Source of the DNA: CAYMRB01 sp964392615
GTDB lineage: Bacteria > Planctomycetota > UBA8108
Length of the DNA: 20,504 bases
Direction: 5' to 3'
Assembly: GCA_964392615.1 (NCBI GenBank)
Contig: CAYMRB010000150.1
Span: forward strand, 1 to 20,504
This document shows, one piece after another, positions 1 to 8,354 of the stretch; within the stretch, counting starts at the first letter, position 1, and every line of letters begins with the position of its first letter. The notes under the pieces were generated by a model. It worked only from the letters and a program-made list of their open reading frames with translations, made no database searches and had not been told where the DNA came from. A program made the translations under genes and the position numbers.

Positions 1-913
1 GGAAGAGGCTCGACGCGAGTCCGAAGAGGCCGGTCTCACGCCGCGATGGCTCGGTCGACTCAGCCAGACGGTCGAACAGGCCGCGCGCGTCGCCGTGGCG
101 GCCGGCACGCTGGTGCGACAGCGCCGCCATGTAGAGGGCGTCCGATGCGTTGTCGCCGTTCGCAGACGCGACACTCGCGAACAGCTTGGCGGCTTCGCCG
201 AGGAGGCCGGCGCGATCCGCGTCGGGCAGCTCGCTCTGGTGGAAGAGCGCCATGCCGCGCTGGAACCGCGCTCGGGACTGAAGAACGGGCTGCGAGCGCA
301 GCATCGAGCCGGTGAGGGCCTCGCCGTACGCTGCGGCCGCGCGCGGCCAATCGCGACGCTCGTAGTAGGTGTCGGCGATGCCGACCGCAGCGCTCGCGCG
401 CTCGGCGTTCTCCTTGCTGTTCGCGACGATCCAGCGATACGCCGTCTCGGCGCCGTCGAGGTCGCCGAGACGCGTCAGCGATTGCGCGAGGAGGTCGTAC
501 GCGGCGACGCGCATCGCGAACCCATCGTCTTCGAGCGCCTTGCGGAGCTCGGCGACGGCGCTCTCGCGGTGTTCGGTGCTGCGCTTCGCGGCGTCGGGGT
601 CGCCGGGAGCCTTGGATGTCTCCTCGGTCGCGACGGCGTCGTGGCACAGCGCGAGGGCGTAGCGAACCGTGGAGCGTTGCGCGAAGTCGGGGTGATCCTC
701 GAGCAGCTTGCGGTAGCGCGGGATCGCGATCGAGTAGAGCTCGCGATTAAAGATGTAGTTGATCTTCAGGTACTCGTCGTGGGCCGGGTCCCGGGGCGGT
801 TTCCCATCGTCCTGCGGGCTCGCGGCTCCGACGGCAGGGGCACCGAGGAGCGCGAGTGCCAGGCACGCGGCAAGCGTAGCGGGCGGGATCCGGAGGCAGC
901 GGGAGCCGAGCAT
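1..913 (-). CDS. Exported TPR-repeat protein, C-terminus beyond window edge
   Basis: About 304 residues are visible, read from an ATG at 913 down to the window edge with no stop. The frame is preceded by GTAGGA (922-927), 8 nt upstream, a good ribosome binding site. Residues 1-31 form a typical signal peptide: basic start, hydrophobic LAACLALALLGAP core, then VGA-A as the likely cleavage site. The mature part is alpha-helical with tetratricopeptide-like spacing, for example FNRELYSIAIPRYRKLL (about 55-71), LGDLDGAETAYRWIV, RRDWPRAAAAYGEAL and RAGRHGDARGLFDRL. TPR proteins are protein-protein scaffolds; an exported one would act in the periplasm or cell envelope. Substrate and partners cannot be told from sequence. 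The antisense strand is also open here but gives an Arg-rich, low-complexity translation, so it is treated as a shadow. Confidence 0.8.
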   Translation of the reverse strand, partial: MLGSRCLRIPPATLAACLALALLGAPAVGAASPQDDGKPPRDPAHDEYLKINYIFNRELYSIAIPRYRKLLEDHPDFAQRSTVRYALALCHDAVATEETSKAPGDPDAAKRSTEHRESAVAELRKALEDDGFAMRVAAYDLLAQSLTRLGDLDGAETAYRWIVANSKENAERASAAVGIADTYYERRDWPRAAAAYGEALTGSMLRSQPVLQSRARFQRGMALFHQSELPDADRAGLLGEAAKLFASVASANGDNASDALYMAALSHQRAGRHGDARGLFDRLAESTEPSRRETGLFGLASSLF

Positions 914-1063
914 CGTTCGTTTCCTACGGGCGGCGGAGTGCAGTCTGCTGTGGAGGCTACGATACGCGGGCACGGGGGCCCTGCCCGGACAGGATGGAAC
1001 AACCGTGCCGCAGGCGGGCCGGAGTCGGCGACGAACCGAGACCCGAGCGCGAACCGTCCGGCG

Positions 1064-1069
1064 AGTATA
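1064..1069 (-). promoter_or_regulatory. Candidate -10 box for the TPR gene
   Basis: The minus strand reads TATACT, five of six matches to the bacterial -10 consensus, in an otherwise GC-rich stretch. It would start transcription near 1056 and give a leader of about 140 nt. No good -35 hexamer is visible at 16-18 bp spacing, so this is a weak call. Confidence 0.3.
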
Positions 1070-1263
1070 AGGGCGGCGGGGGTTCAGCCGAAGTTCGCTT
1101 TTCGTTCTGGTCGGAGGCCCGGGGATCGAGGGGGCGCGCGGAATTGTATGGGAAACGTACAGTGGGGGACGCGGCCCGGCATGATACGTGCCGCGCGGCG
1201 GCGTGCCGGCGCGTCGGGCACGGCGCTCGGGGGCCGGAACGGTCGAGGCAGATTCCGGCTATC

Positions 1264-1331
1264 AGCCCGTTGAAGAGGTCAATCCGGCGCCGAGCTCGCT
1301 TCTGCACTCGGAGCACCTCTTCAACGGACTG
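1264..1331. repeat. Long inverted repeat with CCGTTGAAGAGGT arms
   Basis: The arms 1267-1279 (CCGTTGAAGAGGT) and 1315-1327 (ACCTCTTCAACGG) are perfect 13-bp complements. Past one mismatch (1266/1328) three more pairs form (1263-1265 with 1329-1331), giving 16 of 17 pairs. The 35-nt interior contains a smaller complementary pair, CCGAG (1290-1294) and CTCGG (1307-1311). It begins about 46 nt after the stop of the 1377-4814 gene, so it may end that transcript, although no T-run follows. The arm translates on the minus strand as a short FNGL peptide. I recall similar FNGL-coding palindromes in intergenic DNA of several bacterial phyla, but could not check this. Confidence 0.65.
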
Positions 1332-1376
1332 TCATCGATCCGGCCGCCGGGGACGGGAACGGTGGAGGCCCGACCG

Positions 1377-4300
1377 CTACTGCGGGTTGGCGCTACACTG
1401 CACATTCAGCACGAAGTTGCCTGTATCGCCGCCGTAGCCCGCGACGCGGATCCAGTACGTCGTATCGGCCTCGGCCTGGATCTCGACCATCGACTGCAGG
1501 CCGCACGAATCGTCGTTGCACGCGAGCTCGTTCTCGACGGAGCCCGGACACGCGCTGTGGATCGACAGCGCCGTATCGTACGAGCTGCCGCACAGATCCA
1601 GGGTCAACGTGAAGTCGGACGCGGCCGTGTAGCGGTACCAGACGTCCGGTGCGGTACCGGAGGATGCGCACGAGGCAGAGCCGTCGTTCGTCGCGCCGAT
1701 CGTCGTGCCGATGGTCTGGCCCTCGTCGGCGTCGACAGGATCCGCGCAATCGTCGCCCTCGAGGTCGATCGGCACGTCGTCGCAGCCGATATCGGTGTCG
1801 CCGTACGGTGCTGGATCGTCGCCGAGCGTGTTGATCTCGGTCACCGCGCCGGTCTCGCCGTCGAGCGAGAACACGTGCCACCAGCGGCCGCCGCCGCCGC
1901 CGGCGCCCGCGGGGCCTCCTCCCTGCGGCACCTCGTACGTCGCGATGAGGCCGCTCGAGTCGAAGAGCTGCACCATCGCCTCGGACTCCGTCAGGTCCGG
2001 AGATCCGGTGTAGTTGTATACGGCGTAGTTGTACGTTCCGTCGAAGCGCTGCGAGATGGTGATGGTCTCGGGACCGAACGACGACGTGTCGTCGACGTCG
2101 AGCTCGGCGTACGGACAGAACACGAGGCCGCCGCGCCGGCTGTAGTAGACGTGGTACGGCAGCTCCATCGGCAACCACAGGTGCGAGTCGAGGTCGCGCG
2201 GCGCCTCTCCCCACGTCAGCACGGCGCGCAGCTCGCCGGCGGTCAAGAGCGCCGATAGGCTGAAGTTGACGACGGTATCCTGCCCCGCGATGACCTCGAC
2301 GTCGGCCTGTGTCGTGCGCAGGAACTGCGGCGCGCGGGCCTCGACGTCGTACATCCCGCCGGGCAGCTCGGGAATCAGATAGCGACCGTCGGGGCCGGAC
2401 TCCGCGCGCGCGAGCTCGATATCGTCGAGCAGCGCGCGGACCGTCGCCCCGGCGAGCGGCGCGCCGCTCTCCGCGTTCGTCCCGAGTCCGCTGATGCTGC
2501 CCCCGGCGTCGCGCGTGACCGGCGACGGCGGCGACGCGGTCTCGGGCAACCCGTAGTGTCCGCTGTAGACGGCCGTGACGTGATGGAGACCCGACTGCAC
2601 GAGGTTGTAGCGCGTCAGACCGTCGCCGTCGCGGGCGAGGTTGATGCTCAGCTCGTGCGTCGCGCCGGGAGCCAGCGTCAGGAAGTCGTTCTCCCAGTCG
2701 ATCTCTCTCTTCAGACGCGCGCCGCGGTAGGGGACGCGTTCCGTCTCGCCGTCCTTGACGATCTCGAACGCGAGCGGGTAGCCCTCGAGCTCCTCGAGCG
2801 TGAGGATCGAGATCGGTTCAGCCGAGGTGTTCGTGTACGTGACGTCGGCGAAAATGTCGGCGCCGAGCTCGTAGCTGGCCTGCTCGAACGTCACCGCGAT
2901 CTCCAGCGGCGAAACGTCGCCGGCCGGAACCCCGCCGTCGAGCCCCTCGCCGCCGCCGCCCGCGGGCGCCGGCCAGCTCGAGTGGTTGAGCCATCCGTTG
3001 AGCGTCGCGTCGTTGACCGCGGTTCCGTCGCGATAGATCCGCCCGCCTCGCAGCGAGAGGATCCCGCCGAAGAGGTCGCGCTCGAGCTCGTTGCCGGCCT
3101 CGCCGCCGGGTTCGCGGTTGCGCCAATTGCCGTCCTCGTGGATCACATCCCACTTCCAGTGTGCGGTTTCGTGGAGGATCGTCACGGCCATGATGAAGAT
3201 CGTCGCCTTCTTCTGGGCCGCGGTGCCGTCGCAACCGTCCCAGAGCGATTCGCGCATGTAGAACTGATCGTCGCGGTCGCCCTCCTCGTTGCCCTTGAAG
3301 TGGCCGTAGGCGGTCATGTTGGCGCTGCGCAGCTCCGGGCCCGCACGGTCCGCCATCGCGGTCAGAACATCGGCGTCGGAGTTCGCGGTCGGCTTGGCGA
3401 ACTTCTTGTACGCGGTGATCCCGGCGCGGGAGCGAGCGATCTTCTTCGCGAGCTGCGTCGCCTGGTACAGGCAGTCGACGTTGCGCCGTGCGCGCGTGAG
3501 CCGCGACAGCGTCCACGCGCCGATGTACGCATAGTCGACGTTCATCCACGAGAAGTGATCGGTGACGAACGACGCGTAGATGTCGCCCTCGAAGGTGCCG
3601 CTGGCGATCAGCGGCTCGACCTCCTCCGGGAGGATCGTGCCGACCGCGTCCTCGACCCAGCCGTGCTGGACGACCTCCTCCCACATGTCGGTCTCTTCGT
3701 CGTAGACGTAGATCGGCAGCTCGATGCGATCGGTGCCGTTGCGGGTGTCTTCGATGTCCGACCACTGCGTGCGCGGAATCCGCGTGCGGATGCTCGCGGC
3801 CTGGCCGAGCTCCTCGACCGGGTTGCCGTCGGCGTCGAGCGCCTCTAGCCACACGAAGACCGTCGAGTTCAGCGGCACGGTGCCCATCTCGGTGAACTCG
3901 CCCGGGAAGATGTCGGGGCTCTCGTCCGGATCGTACGAGTTCGCGAAGAAGCGATCGACCTCGGGCGGTAGGTTCTCGACGCGGACCGAGCCGTCGTCGG
4001 TCTCGCCCGCGCCGTCCTCTATGATGACTTCGGACGCCGCCGGGTTCGGAATCAGGATCGTGCCGAAGTCGACGAGCTCGGCCTCGGCGGTTTCCCATCG
4101 GGCCTGTTCGACGACGGGAGCGTCAGGCGGCGAGTACGAGACCTCGACGAGCATGCGAACCGGCAGCTCCGCCGGTCCGACCTCGACGCTGAACCGCCCG
4201 TCGGCGTCGGTCGTCGCGTCAGCGCCGGCCTCGACCGCGAGGATCGCTCGCTCCGGCACACCGGCGGCGCGGCCGTCCTTCGACTTCGGCTGCACGGTCT

Positions 4301-4814
4301 TGCCCTCGGGCGATCGGACCAGGTGTGCGGCGATCGCGGCGACGGTCTCGTCGAGCACGACGCTGACGGACACCGACGCGTCGACGACCGGGCCGCCATC
4401 CTCGAACGCGACGCGGCCTGCGGCCGTGATCGTGACACCGGTTGCGTCGCACGGCGGGAACGAGGCGCAGTCGAGAGCATCTTCGGTCGGATCCGTGCCG
4501 CACTCCGGAAACGGCGCCGGCGGTTGCGGGGTGCCCAGGAACAGGAAGCCGAGGTCGTAGATCCCGTCGGAGATATCCGCCGTGCCGGAGTCGTTGGCGT
4601 CGGCAGCGTCGAGGCACGGAGGGACCGGGTCGCCGAGGAACAGGTGCCCGAACAGCCGAACGGCGTCCGTCAGGCCGAGGACGCCGTCGCCGTCGACGTC
4701 GCCGCGCACGAACGGTTCGGCGTGAACCGGTCCACACAGGAACAGAGCGGTGACGAGAACCACGCCGAGGCTGCGGGCGCATCGAGCGCGCCCGGACATG
4801 CGGAGCTTCATCAT
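1377..4814 (-). CDS. Secreted multi-domain protein with dockerin-like pair, HEXXH motif and PPC-like C-terminus
   Basis: 1145 aa. The ATG at 4814 is preferred over an upstream in-frame start at 5027, because it places a signal peptide (1-32, ending VHA-E) at the N-terminus and has GAGGG 5 nt upstream. The ATG at 4811 is an equal alternative. The order seen is: two EF-hand-like loops (about 36-100; D39, D41, D43); a carboxypeptidase-regulatory-like domain (about 125-250); a beta domain with YVYDEETDMWEE and VTDHFSWMN, like bacterial CILP/FAM171-type modules (about 277-430); a helical region with H548-E-T-A-H552 and candidate third ligands E572, E576 or E578; a Gly-rich linker; a BsuPI-like beta domain (about 635-750); a second regulatory-like domain (about 770-855); a YfaP/DUF2135-like domain with LTWGEAPRDLDSHLW (about 862-988); and a PPC-like domain (about 1018-1145). 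HEXXH suggests a zinc metallopeptidase of unknown substrate; activity is inferred. The family of the peptidase region is not recognised. Confidence 0.85.
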   Translation of the reverse strand: MMKLRMSGRARCARSLGVVLVTALFLCGPVHAEPFVRGDVDGDGVLGLTDAVRLFGHLFLGDPVPPCLDAADANDSGTADISDGIYDLGFLFLGTPQPPAPFPECGTDPTEDALDCASFPPCDATGVTITAAGRVAFEDGGPVVDASVSVSVVLDETVAAIAAHLVRSPEGKTVQPKSKDGRAAGVPERAILAVEAGADATTDADGRFSVEVGPAELPVRMLVEVSYSPPDAPVVEQARWETAEAELVDFGTILIPNPAASEVIIEDGAGETDDGSVRVENLPPEVDRFFANSYDPDESPDIFPGEFTEMGTVPLNSTVFVWLEALDADGNPVEELGQAASIRTRIPRTQWSDIEDTRNGTDRIELPIYVYDEETDMWEEVVQHGWVEDAVGTILPEEVEPLIASGTFEGDIYASFVTDHFSWMNVDYAYIGAWTLSRLTRARRNVDCLYQATQLAKKIARSRAGITAYKKFAKPTANSDADVLTAMADRAGPELRSANMTAYGHFKGNEEGDRDDQFYMRESLWDGCDGTAAQKKATIFIMAVTILHETAHWKWDVIHEDGNWRNREPGGEAGNELERDLFGGILSLRGGRIYRDGTAVNDATLNGWLNHSSWPAPAGGGGEGLDGGVPAGDVSPLEIAVTFEQASYELGADIFADVTYTNTSAEPISILTLEELEGYPLAFEIVKDGETERVPYRGARLKREIDWENDFLTLAPGATHELSINLARDGDGLTRYNLVQSGLHHVTAVYSGHYGLPETASPPSPVTRDAGGSISGLGTNAESGAPLAGATVRALLDDIELARAESGPDGRYLIPELPGGMYDVEARAPQFLRTTQADVEVIAGQDTVVNFSLSALLTAGELRAVLTWGEAPRDLDSHLWLPMELPYHVYYSRRGGLVFCPYAELDVDDTSSFGPETITISQRFDGTYNYAVYNYTGSPDLTESEAMVQLFDSSGLIATYEVPQGGGPAGAGGGGGRWWHVFSLDGETGAVTEINTLGDDPAPYGDTDIGCDDVPIDLEGDDCADPVDADEGQTIGTTIGATNDGSASCASSGTAPDVWYRYTAASDFTLTLDLCGSSYDTALSIHSACPGSVENELACNDDSCGLQSMVEIQAEADTTYWIRVAGYGGDTGNFVLNVQCSANPQ

Positions 4815-5188
4815 GGCGACCCTCGCAACAGAGATGGATGGGATCGCACTCGACGTCGCGATCCCCGAGCCCTGCGCTGGCGCGTCACCGCAGACCGGAC
4901 GGTCCGGCCGACGGGGAAACCCGAAACGACAGGACGAAACGACTCTGGTCTTTGCCCCTGTACCTATCACGACCGTGAGCCGAGCCGCCGCGACGCGGAA
5001 TACCCGCGGGCGCGGGCTACTCGGCAACCGAACGCGGTGCTACGCGGGGCGCGCGGCGGCGTCAACCGATAGGAGCCTCGGGGGGAGCGTGCACGGAATT
5101 GCGGACGGCGGCTGCCGCACTATCCGAACAGGCCGACACCGGCTCCGCAGCCGCCAACGCGCGCGGACGTTAACAGAGCGCGCCAGGA
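4815..5188. other. Intergenic region upstream of the HEXXH protein gene
   Basis: These 374 bp contain no credible gene. The minus strand has TTGACG (centred near 5071), five of six -35 matches, but only a poor -10 (TAGCAC) 17 bp on. A near-perfect dyad, CCGGAC-G-GTCCGG (4895-4907), lies about 80 nt before the start codon and could be an operator. The right end holds small GC-rich inverted repeats just past the stop of the 5189-8134 gene: GGCGGCTGC (5107-5115) with GCAGCCGCC (5147-5155), and GCGCGC (5159-5164) with GCGCGC (5178-5183). Confidence 0.5.
5107..5183 (-). terminator. Possible factor-independent stop region after the 5189-8134 gene
   Basis: Two GC-rich inverted repeats follow the TGA stop directly: a 6-bp stem with a 13-nt loop (5159-5183) starting 5 nt after the stop, then a 9-bp stem with a 31-nt loop (5107-5155). 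Neither is followed by a T-run, and such stems arise easily in GC-rich DNA. The call rests mainly on position. Confidence 0.25.
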
Positions 5189-8134
5189 TCAGCAAGCGTC
5201 GTGCTCGCACACGCCGAGATCGTCGTCCGTCGTGTCGACGCTGCACGCGCCCGGATTCGGCGCGGGAGGGAACGGTCCGCCGAGGAACAGGAAGTTCAGG
5301 AGCGCGATCGAGTCCGACAGGTCGATGGCCGTGTCGTCGTTCGCGTCGCACGCGTCCGGACACGGCAGGGTGTCTCCGCCGAGGAACAGATACATGATCA
5401 CGCGAATCGCGTCCGTCACGGACACCGCGCCATCGCCCGCGCAATCGCCGCGCAGGAAGAGTGACGGCGTCTCCGGCGGCGGTTGGCCGGGTATCGTTCG
5501 CGCCCCGACGACGACGCGGACCCTGCCTCGGTCGCGCGAAGTGTTCCGCAAGCGGATCTCGTCCAGCGGCGACGTGACGCCTTGCGCAGTCGCGCGATGG
5601 AAACGCTCGGGAGGAATCACGGCCTGTCCGCCGAGCGCCTCGCCGTCGCTGCCGCTCAACGGGAACGCTTCGACAAGCGACCACTCGACCGCGAGGGCCG
5701 TATCAGGCGACGCGTTGAATAGCCACACGACCCAATCGACCGTCTCACCACCCCACAGGCTGCCGAGCTCTGCTGGCCACTCGAGCAGCAGGGCCTCCTC
5801 CTCGCCCGCGATCAGGCTGAACGTGCGATCGAGTACCGGCGCTGCGATCGCGTCCGGGTGCGCGATGCCGACCGCTGTCGCCGACTCGACGATGCGCCCG
5901 TGCAGGAACAGGTCGGCGGTGGACAGCAGCCGCTCCCCGGTGCCGTCGTTCTCCACGAGCTCGAGGTTCGCGATCGGCACGTAGGCGGCCGCCGCTGCAG
6001 CTCCGTTCGCCGCGATGTCCTCCGACGCGATGCCGAACCACGCGGTGTCGAATCCGCTGATCGCGCCGGGGCCGGATTCCGATCTCGATCCGGTGGCTCC
6101 GGCCATGCTCGGCAGCCCGGCGACGAAGCCCGTGAACTGCGGCAGCTCGTTCGGTTCTGCGCCGAGCGGCCCGTGGTCGAACGGCGTCATGACGAGCGCG
6201 TCGGTGTACGTCGACGAGAACGCATCGCTCGCCGCGACGAGCAGGTAGCCGTTCGGCAAGACGCTGACGCCCGCGTGGACGACCGGCGCTTCGGCGACCG
6301 TCAACCCGTGTTGCGGGATCGGGACCTGCGCGGCCGGCGTGATCGAGTTGTCGCCGTCGTACCGCAGCAGGACGACCGAGTACGTGCCGTCCGGCAGGAG
6401 CCCGGCGGCGACGAAGTCGCCCTCTGGCGTCGCGTCGAGGTCGAGCAAGAACGGCGTCGGGAACAGCCCGGTCAAATCGATCGAATCGATGGATCGGACG
6501 AGCTCGCCGGGCGGGTTGCTCTCGAGCGAGTGGATCGTCACGCTCGGGACGTTGTCGCCATCCGGGCCGTCCGGGTCGAGAATCGCCAGGCATTCGGCGC
6601 CGCCGATGCGCGTCAGCGCGACGTCGATCGCGGCGAGGTTGTCCCCGTCGCGCTCGACGGCGGGTCGCGGCAGGAACGTCCCGACCGGCGTCAAGCGCGA
6701 GTCGAGCACGCGTACGTGATTGCTCTCCGTGCCGACCACGTATGCGCGGAACTCGCCGAGGGATCGAGGCAACGACGTGACGGCGCAGCCCGACGCTTTG
6801 TAACCGGACACGCTCGCCGACGCCGGGGCCGCGGCGTCCAGGAAGTCCGGCGGCATCACCGCGCCGTCGAGCACGGCCCGCGACCGCAGCGCGCTGAGCT
6901 GACCCGCGTCGTTCGCGGCGACTATTTCGATGGCCGCCCTGCCGACGAGCGGGCTGTCGGAGGTGTACACCCGCGCGTCGACGTCGAGGGTCGCGATCTC
7001 GACGCCGTTCTGGACGACGCGCAGGCTGTCCACCCCGCGGTCGTCGTCGAGACCCCACGCGGCTTCCCACTGCCCGGTCGTCGTGTCGACCGTCGCGCGC
7101 ACGATCCGCACGGGCGACGCGCTCGCGGCGAACGTGTGCTCGAACGCGAATACGGCTTCGTCGGCGAAGTCGACAGCGATCAAGGCGTTCGTGACGTCCT
7201 CGAACGGCGGGGCGGGCGGATCGTCAAACGCGATGGTATCGATGCTGACGAACGACGAGGGCCGCAACGCCGGGGTGTCCGTCGCCGCCGAGAGATCGAC
7301 CACGCGGCCCGAGTACGCGAGTCCGCTCTCCCAGCTGATGTCGTGCTCGATCGCCAGGTGTGTGTCGAACTCGCCTCCGAGACCGGCGACGACGAGGAGC
7401 GACTCCGGCCCGCTGTACGCGACGCCGGCGCCGGCGCCGGCCGCCGTCGAGCGCGGAGAGCCTATCGTATACCGCGTCGCGAAAAATCCCGGATCGCCGA
7501 CGTGGCAGAACGGCCCGGCGAGCGCTTCGAACTCGAAGCTCAAGAGCCACACCTCGCCGCGGTCCATATCGTATGCGGCGATCTCCTCGAACTCGGGATT
7601 GACGTCGATCGACGCGAGGCGAGCGCCAGCGAGGAGCGGGTCGGTGATCTGCACGAACTCGGTGCCGTCGACGACGCGCCCCTCATCGTCGACCACGCCG
7701 ATCCACAGGTCCGGCACGCCGCCGCTGCGGAACTCGTTGTCGACGAGGACATACGTGTGACCGGCGAAATCGCCGTGCGGGATATCGGCCAGTCCGAGGA
7801 CCGTTCCGGCCAGCATGCGCCCCGAAAGCTCGACGAAGACATCCGGCCGGGGCTCGAGCCCGGGAAGCCCGAACACCCGCACCCGTGGCATCGCGCTGTG
7901 AGCCTCCGCGACCCAGAGCTCGTTGCGGGCGGGCTTGCACGTGACATCGGACGCGCTGAGGTCCCACGCGTCCGGCTCGCCGACCGCGACATTCGATTCG
8001 GTACGCGCGAGCACGGCTGCTGTCGTCGAGCCTGCATGCGACGTCGACAGCGTCGCCATCGTCGACAACGTCGCTACCAAGGCGGCGGCCAATGCGTGCA
8101 GCCGAAGGCGAGACCACGGGGCGCTGCGGTTCAT
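5189..8134 (-). CDS. Secreted beta-rich protein with C-terminal dockerin-like pair
   Basis: 981 aa, read from the ATG at 8134. This start gives a clear signal peptide (1-34: MNRSAPWSRLRLHAL, a long Ala/Leu core, then SHA-G). An upstream extension to 8413 would run into leuC on the other strand and is rejected. The nearest AAGGGA lies 16 nt upstream, an unusually long spacing. Most of the protein is repetitive beta structure with recurrent phrases such as ARNELWVAEAH, HTYVLVDNEF, RGEVWLLSFEF, FRAYVVGTES and GYLLVAASDA. That resembles a divergent beta-propeller, but blades cannot be counted confidently by eye. A fibronectin-III-like segment sits near 341-430. The last 90 residues (about 892-981) are a paired EF-hand-like module (RGDCAGDGAVSVTDA, then DANDDTAIDLSDS) with FLFLGG and a Cys-rich end. 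It probably acts outside the cell or on its surface. No catalytic motif was seen; function is unknown. Confidence 0.85.
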   Translation of the reverse strand: MNRSAPWSRLRLHALAAALVATLSTMATLSTSHAGSTTAAVLARTESNVAVGEPDAWDLSASDVTCKPARNELWVAEAHSAMPRVRVFGLPGLEPRPDVFVELSGRMLAGTVLGLADIPHGDFAGHTYVLVDNEFRSGGVPDLWIGVVDDEGRVVDGTEFVQITDPLLAGARLASIDVNPEFEEIAAYDMDRGEVWLLSFEFEALAGPFCHVGDPGFFATRYTIGSPRSTAAGAGAGVAYSGPESLLVVAGLGGEFDTHLAIEHDISWESGLAYSGRVVDLSAATDTPALRPSSFVSIDTIAFDDPPAPPFEDVTNALIAVDFADEAVFAFEHTFAASASPVRIVRATVDTTTGQWEAAWGLDDDRGVDSLRVVQNGVEIATLDVDARVYTSDSPLVGRAAIEIVAANDAGQLSALRSRAVLDGAVMPPDFLDAAAPASASVSGYKASGCAVTSLPRSLGEFRAYVVGTESNHVRVLDSRLTPVGTFLPRPAVERDGDNLAAIDVALTRIGGAECLAILDPDGPDGDNVPSVTIHSLESNPPGELVRSIDSIDLTGLFPTPFLLDLDATPEGDFVAAGLLPDGTYSVVLLRYDGDNSITPAAQVPIPQHGLTVAEAPVVHAGVSVLPNGYLLVAASDAFSSTYTDALVMTPFDHGPLGAEPNELPQFTGFVAGLPSMAGATGSRSESGPGAISGFDTAWFGIASEDIAANGAAAAAAYVPIANLELVENDGTGERLLSTADLFLHGRIVESATAVGIAHPDAIAAPVLDRTFSLIAGEEEALLLEWPAELGSLWGGETVDWVVWLFNASPDTALAVEWSLVEAFPLSGSDGEALGGQAVIPPERFHRATAQGVTSPLDEIRLRNTSRDRGRVRVVVGARTIPGQPPPETPSLFLRGDCAGDGAVSVTDAIRVIMYLFLGGDTLPCPDACDANDDTAIDLSDSIALLNFLFLGGPFPPAPNPGACSVDTTDDDLGVCEHDAC

Positions 8135-8191
8135 GTTCAGAACGGATCGTTCCCTTCTGAGGGCCTGCCGACGGCCGTCTCGACGGCGCGC

Positions 8192-8279
8192 CGGCCCGAA
8201 TCTGTCGGCCCGAAACTCAGCGGCCATTCTATCACGCTCTCGCGCGGCCCAGGAGCGTTGGACGGGCGTTCGGGCCCGA
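8192..8279. promoter_or_regulatory. Three copies of GGCCCGAA in the divergent intergenic region, one in a palindrome
   Basis: CGGCCCGAA occurs twice as a direct repeat (8192-8200 and 8206-8214; 14 nt start to start). Its complement TTCGGGCC occurs at 8269-8276, inside the perfect 10-bp palindrome TCGGGCCCGA (8270-8279). The palindrome directly abuts the proposed leuC -35 box. This arrangement suits a regulator acting on the divergent promoters, but the motif is GC-rich and could recur by chance. Confidence 0.35.
8226..8234 (-). promoter_or_regulatory. Candidate extended -10 for the 5189-8134 gene
   Basis: The minus strand reads TGATAGAAT: an extended -10 (TG, one base, then TAGAAT with five of six matches). 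Extended -10 promoters often lack a good -35, and none is visible here. The start point would fall near 8219, giving a leader of about 85 nt. Confidence 0.35.
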
Positions 8280-8308
8280 TTGTGACCCCCCAGGATTTCT
8301 GGTAACAT
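8280..8308 (+). promoter_or_regulatory. Candidate sigma-70-type promoter of leuCD
   Basis: TTGTGA (8280-8285, four of six) and TAACAT (8303-8308, four of six) are separated by exactly 17 bp. Transcription would begin near 8315, giving a leader of about 40 nt before leuC. The leader is too short for the classic leucine-codon attenuator, and no Leu-rich leader peptide is visible. Confidence 0.4.
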
Positions 8309-8354
8309 GCGCCGTTCGCTGTTTCGCGGCGTTTCACAGCGGTCAGGCCGACTC

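Larger units (their letters stand above)
914..1376. other. Intergenic region between two minus-strand genes
   Basis: These 463 bp hold no convincing gene; ORFs on both strands are short or Arg-rich. The region contains the leader and probable promoter of the TPR gene (TATACT at 1064-1069, minus) and a long inverted repeat (1264-1331) just downstream of the preceding minus-strand gene. The part between 1080 and 1200 is lower in GC than its surroundings, as expected of a regulatory region. Confidence 0.6.

Noticed and set aside
95..1273. 392-codon plus-strand frame across the TPR gene and intergenic region
   Set aside because: Arg-rich shadow of the minus-strand TPR protein that continues into non-coding DNA. 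No ribosome binding site or domain.
957..1316. 119-codon minus-strand frame beginning MLRVQKRARRRIDLFNGL
   Set aside because: It overlaps the inverted repeat and promoter region, lacks a ribosome binding site and looks non-coding after the FNGL part. Better explained by the palindrome.
4815..5027. N-terminal extension of the HEXXH protein to a start at 5027
   Set aside because: It would place 71 residues before a textbook signal peptide. The ATG at 4814 has GAGGG upstream.
5858..8305. Very long open frame on the plus strand (about 815 codons) opposite the 5189-8134 gene
   Set aside because: Its translation is dominated by Arg, Asp, Val and Ala with no recognisable domain, as expected for the antisense of GC-rich coding DNA. 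The minus frame has a signal peptide and a dockerin-like end.
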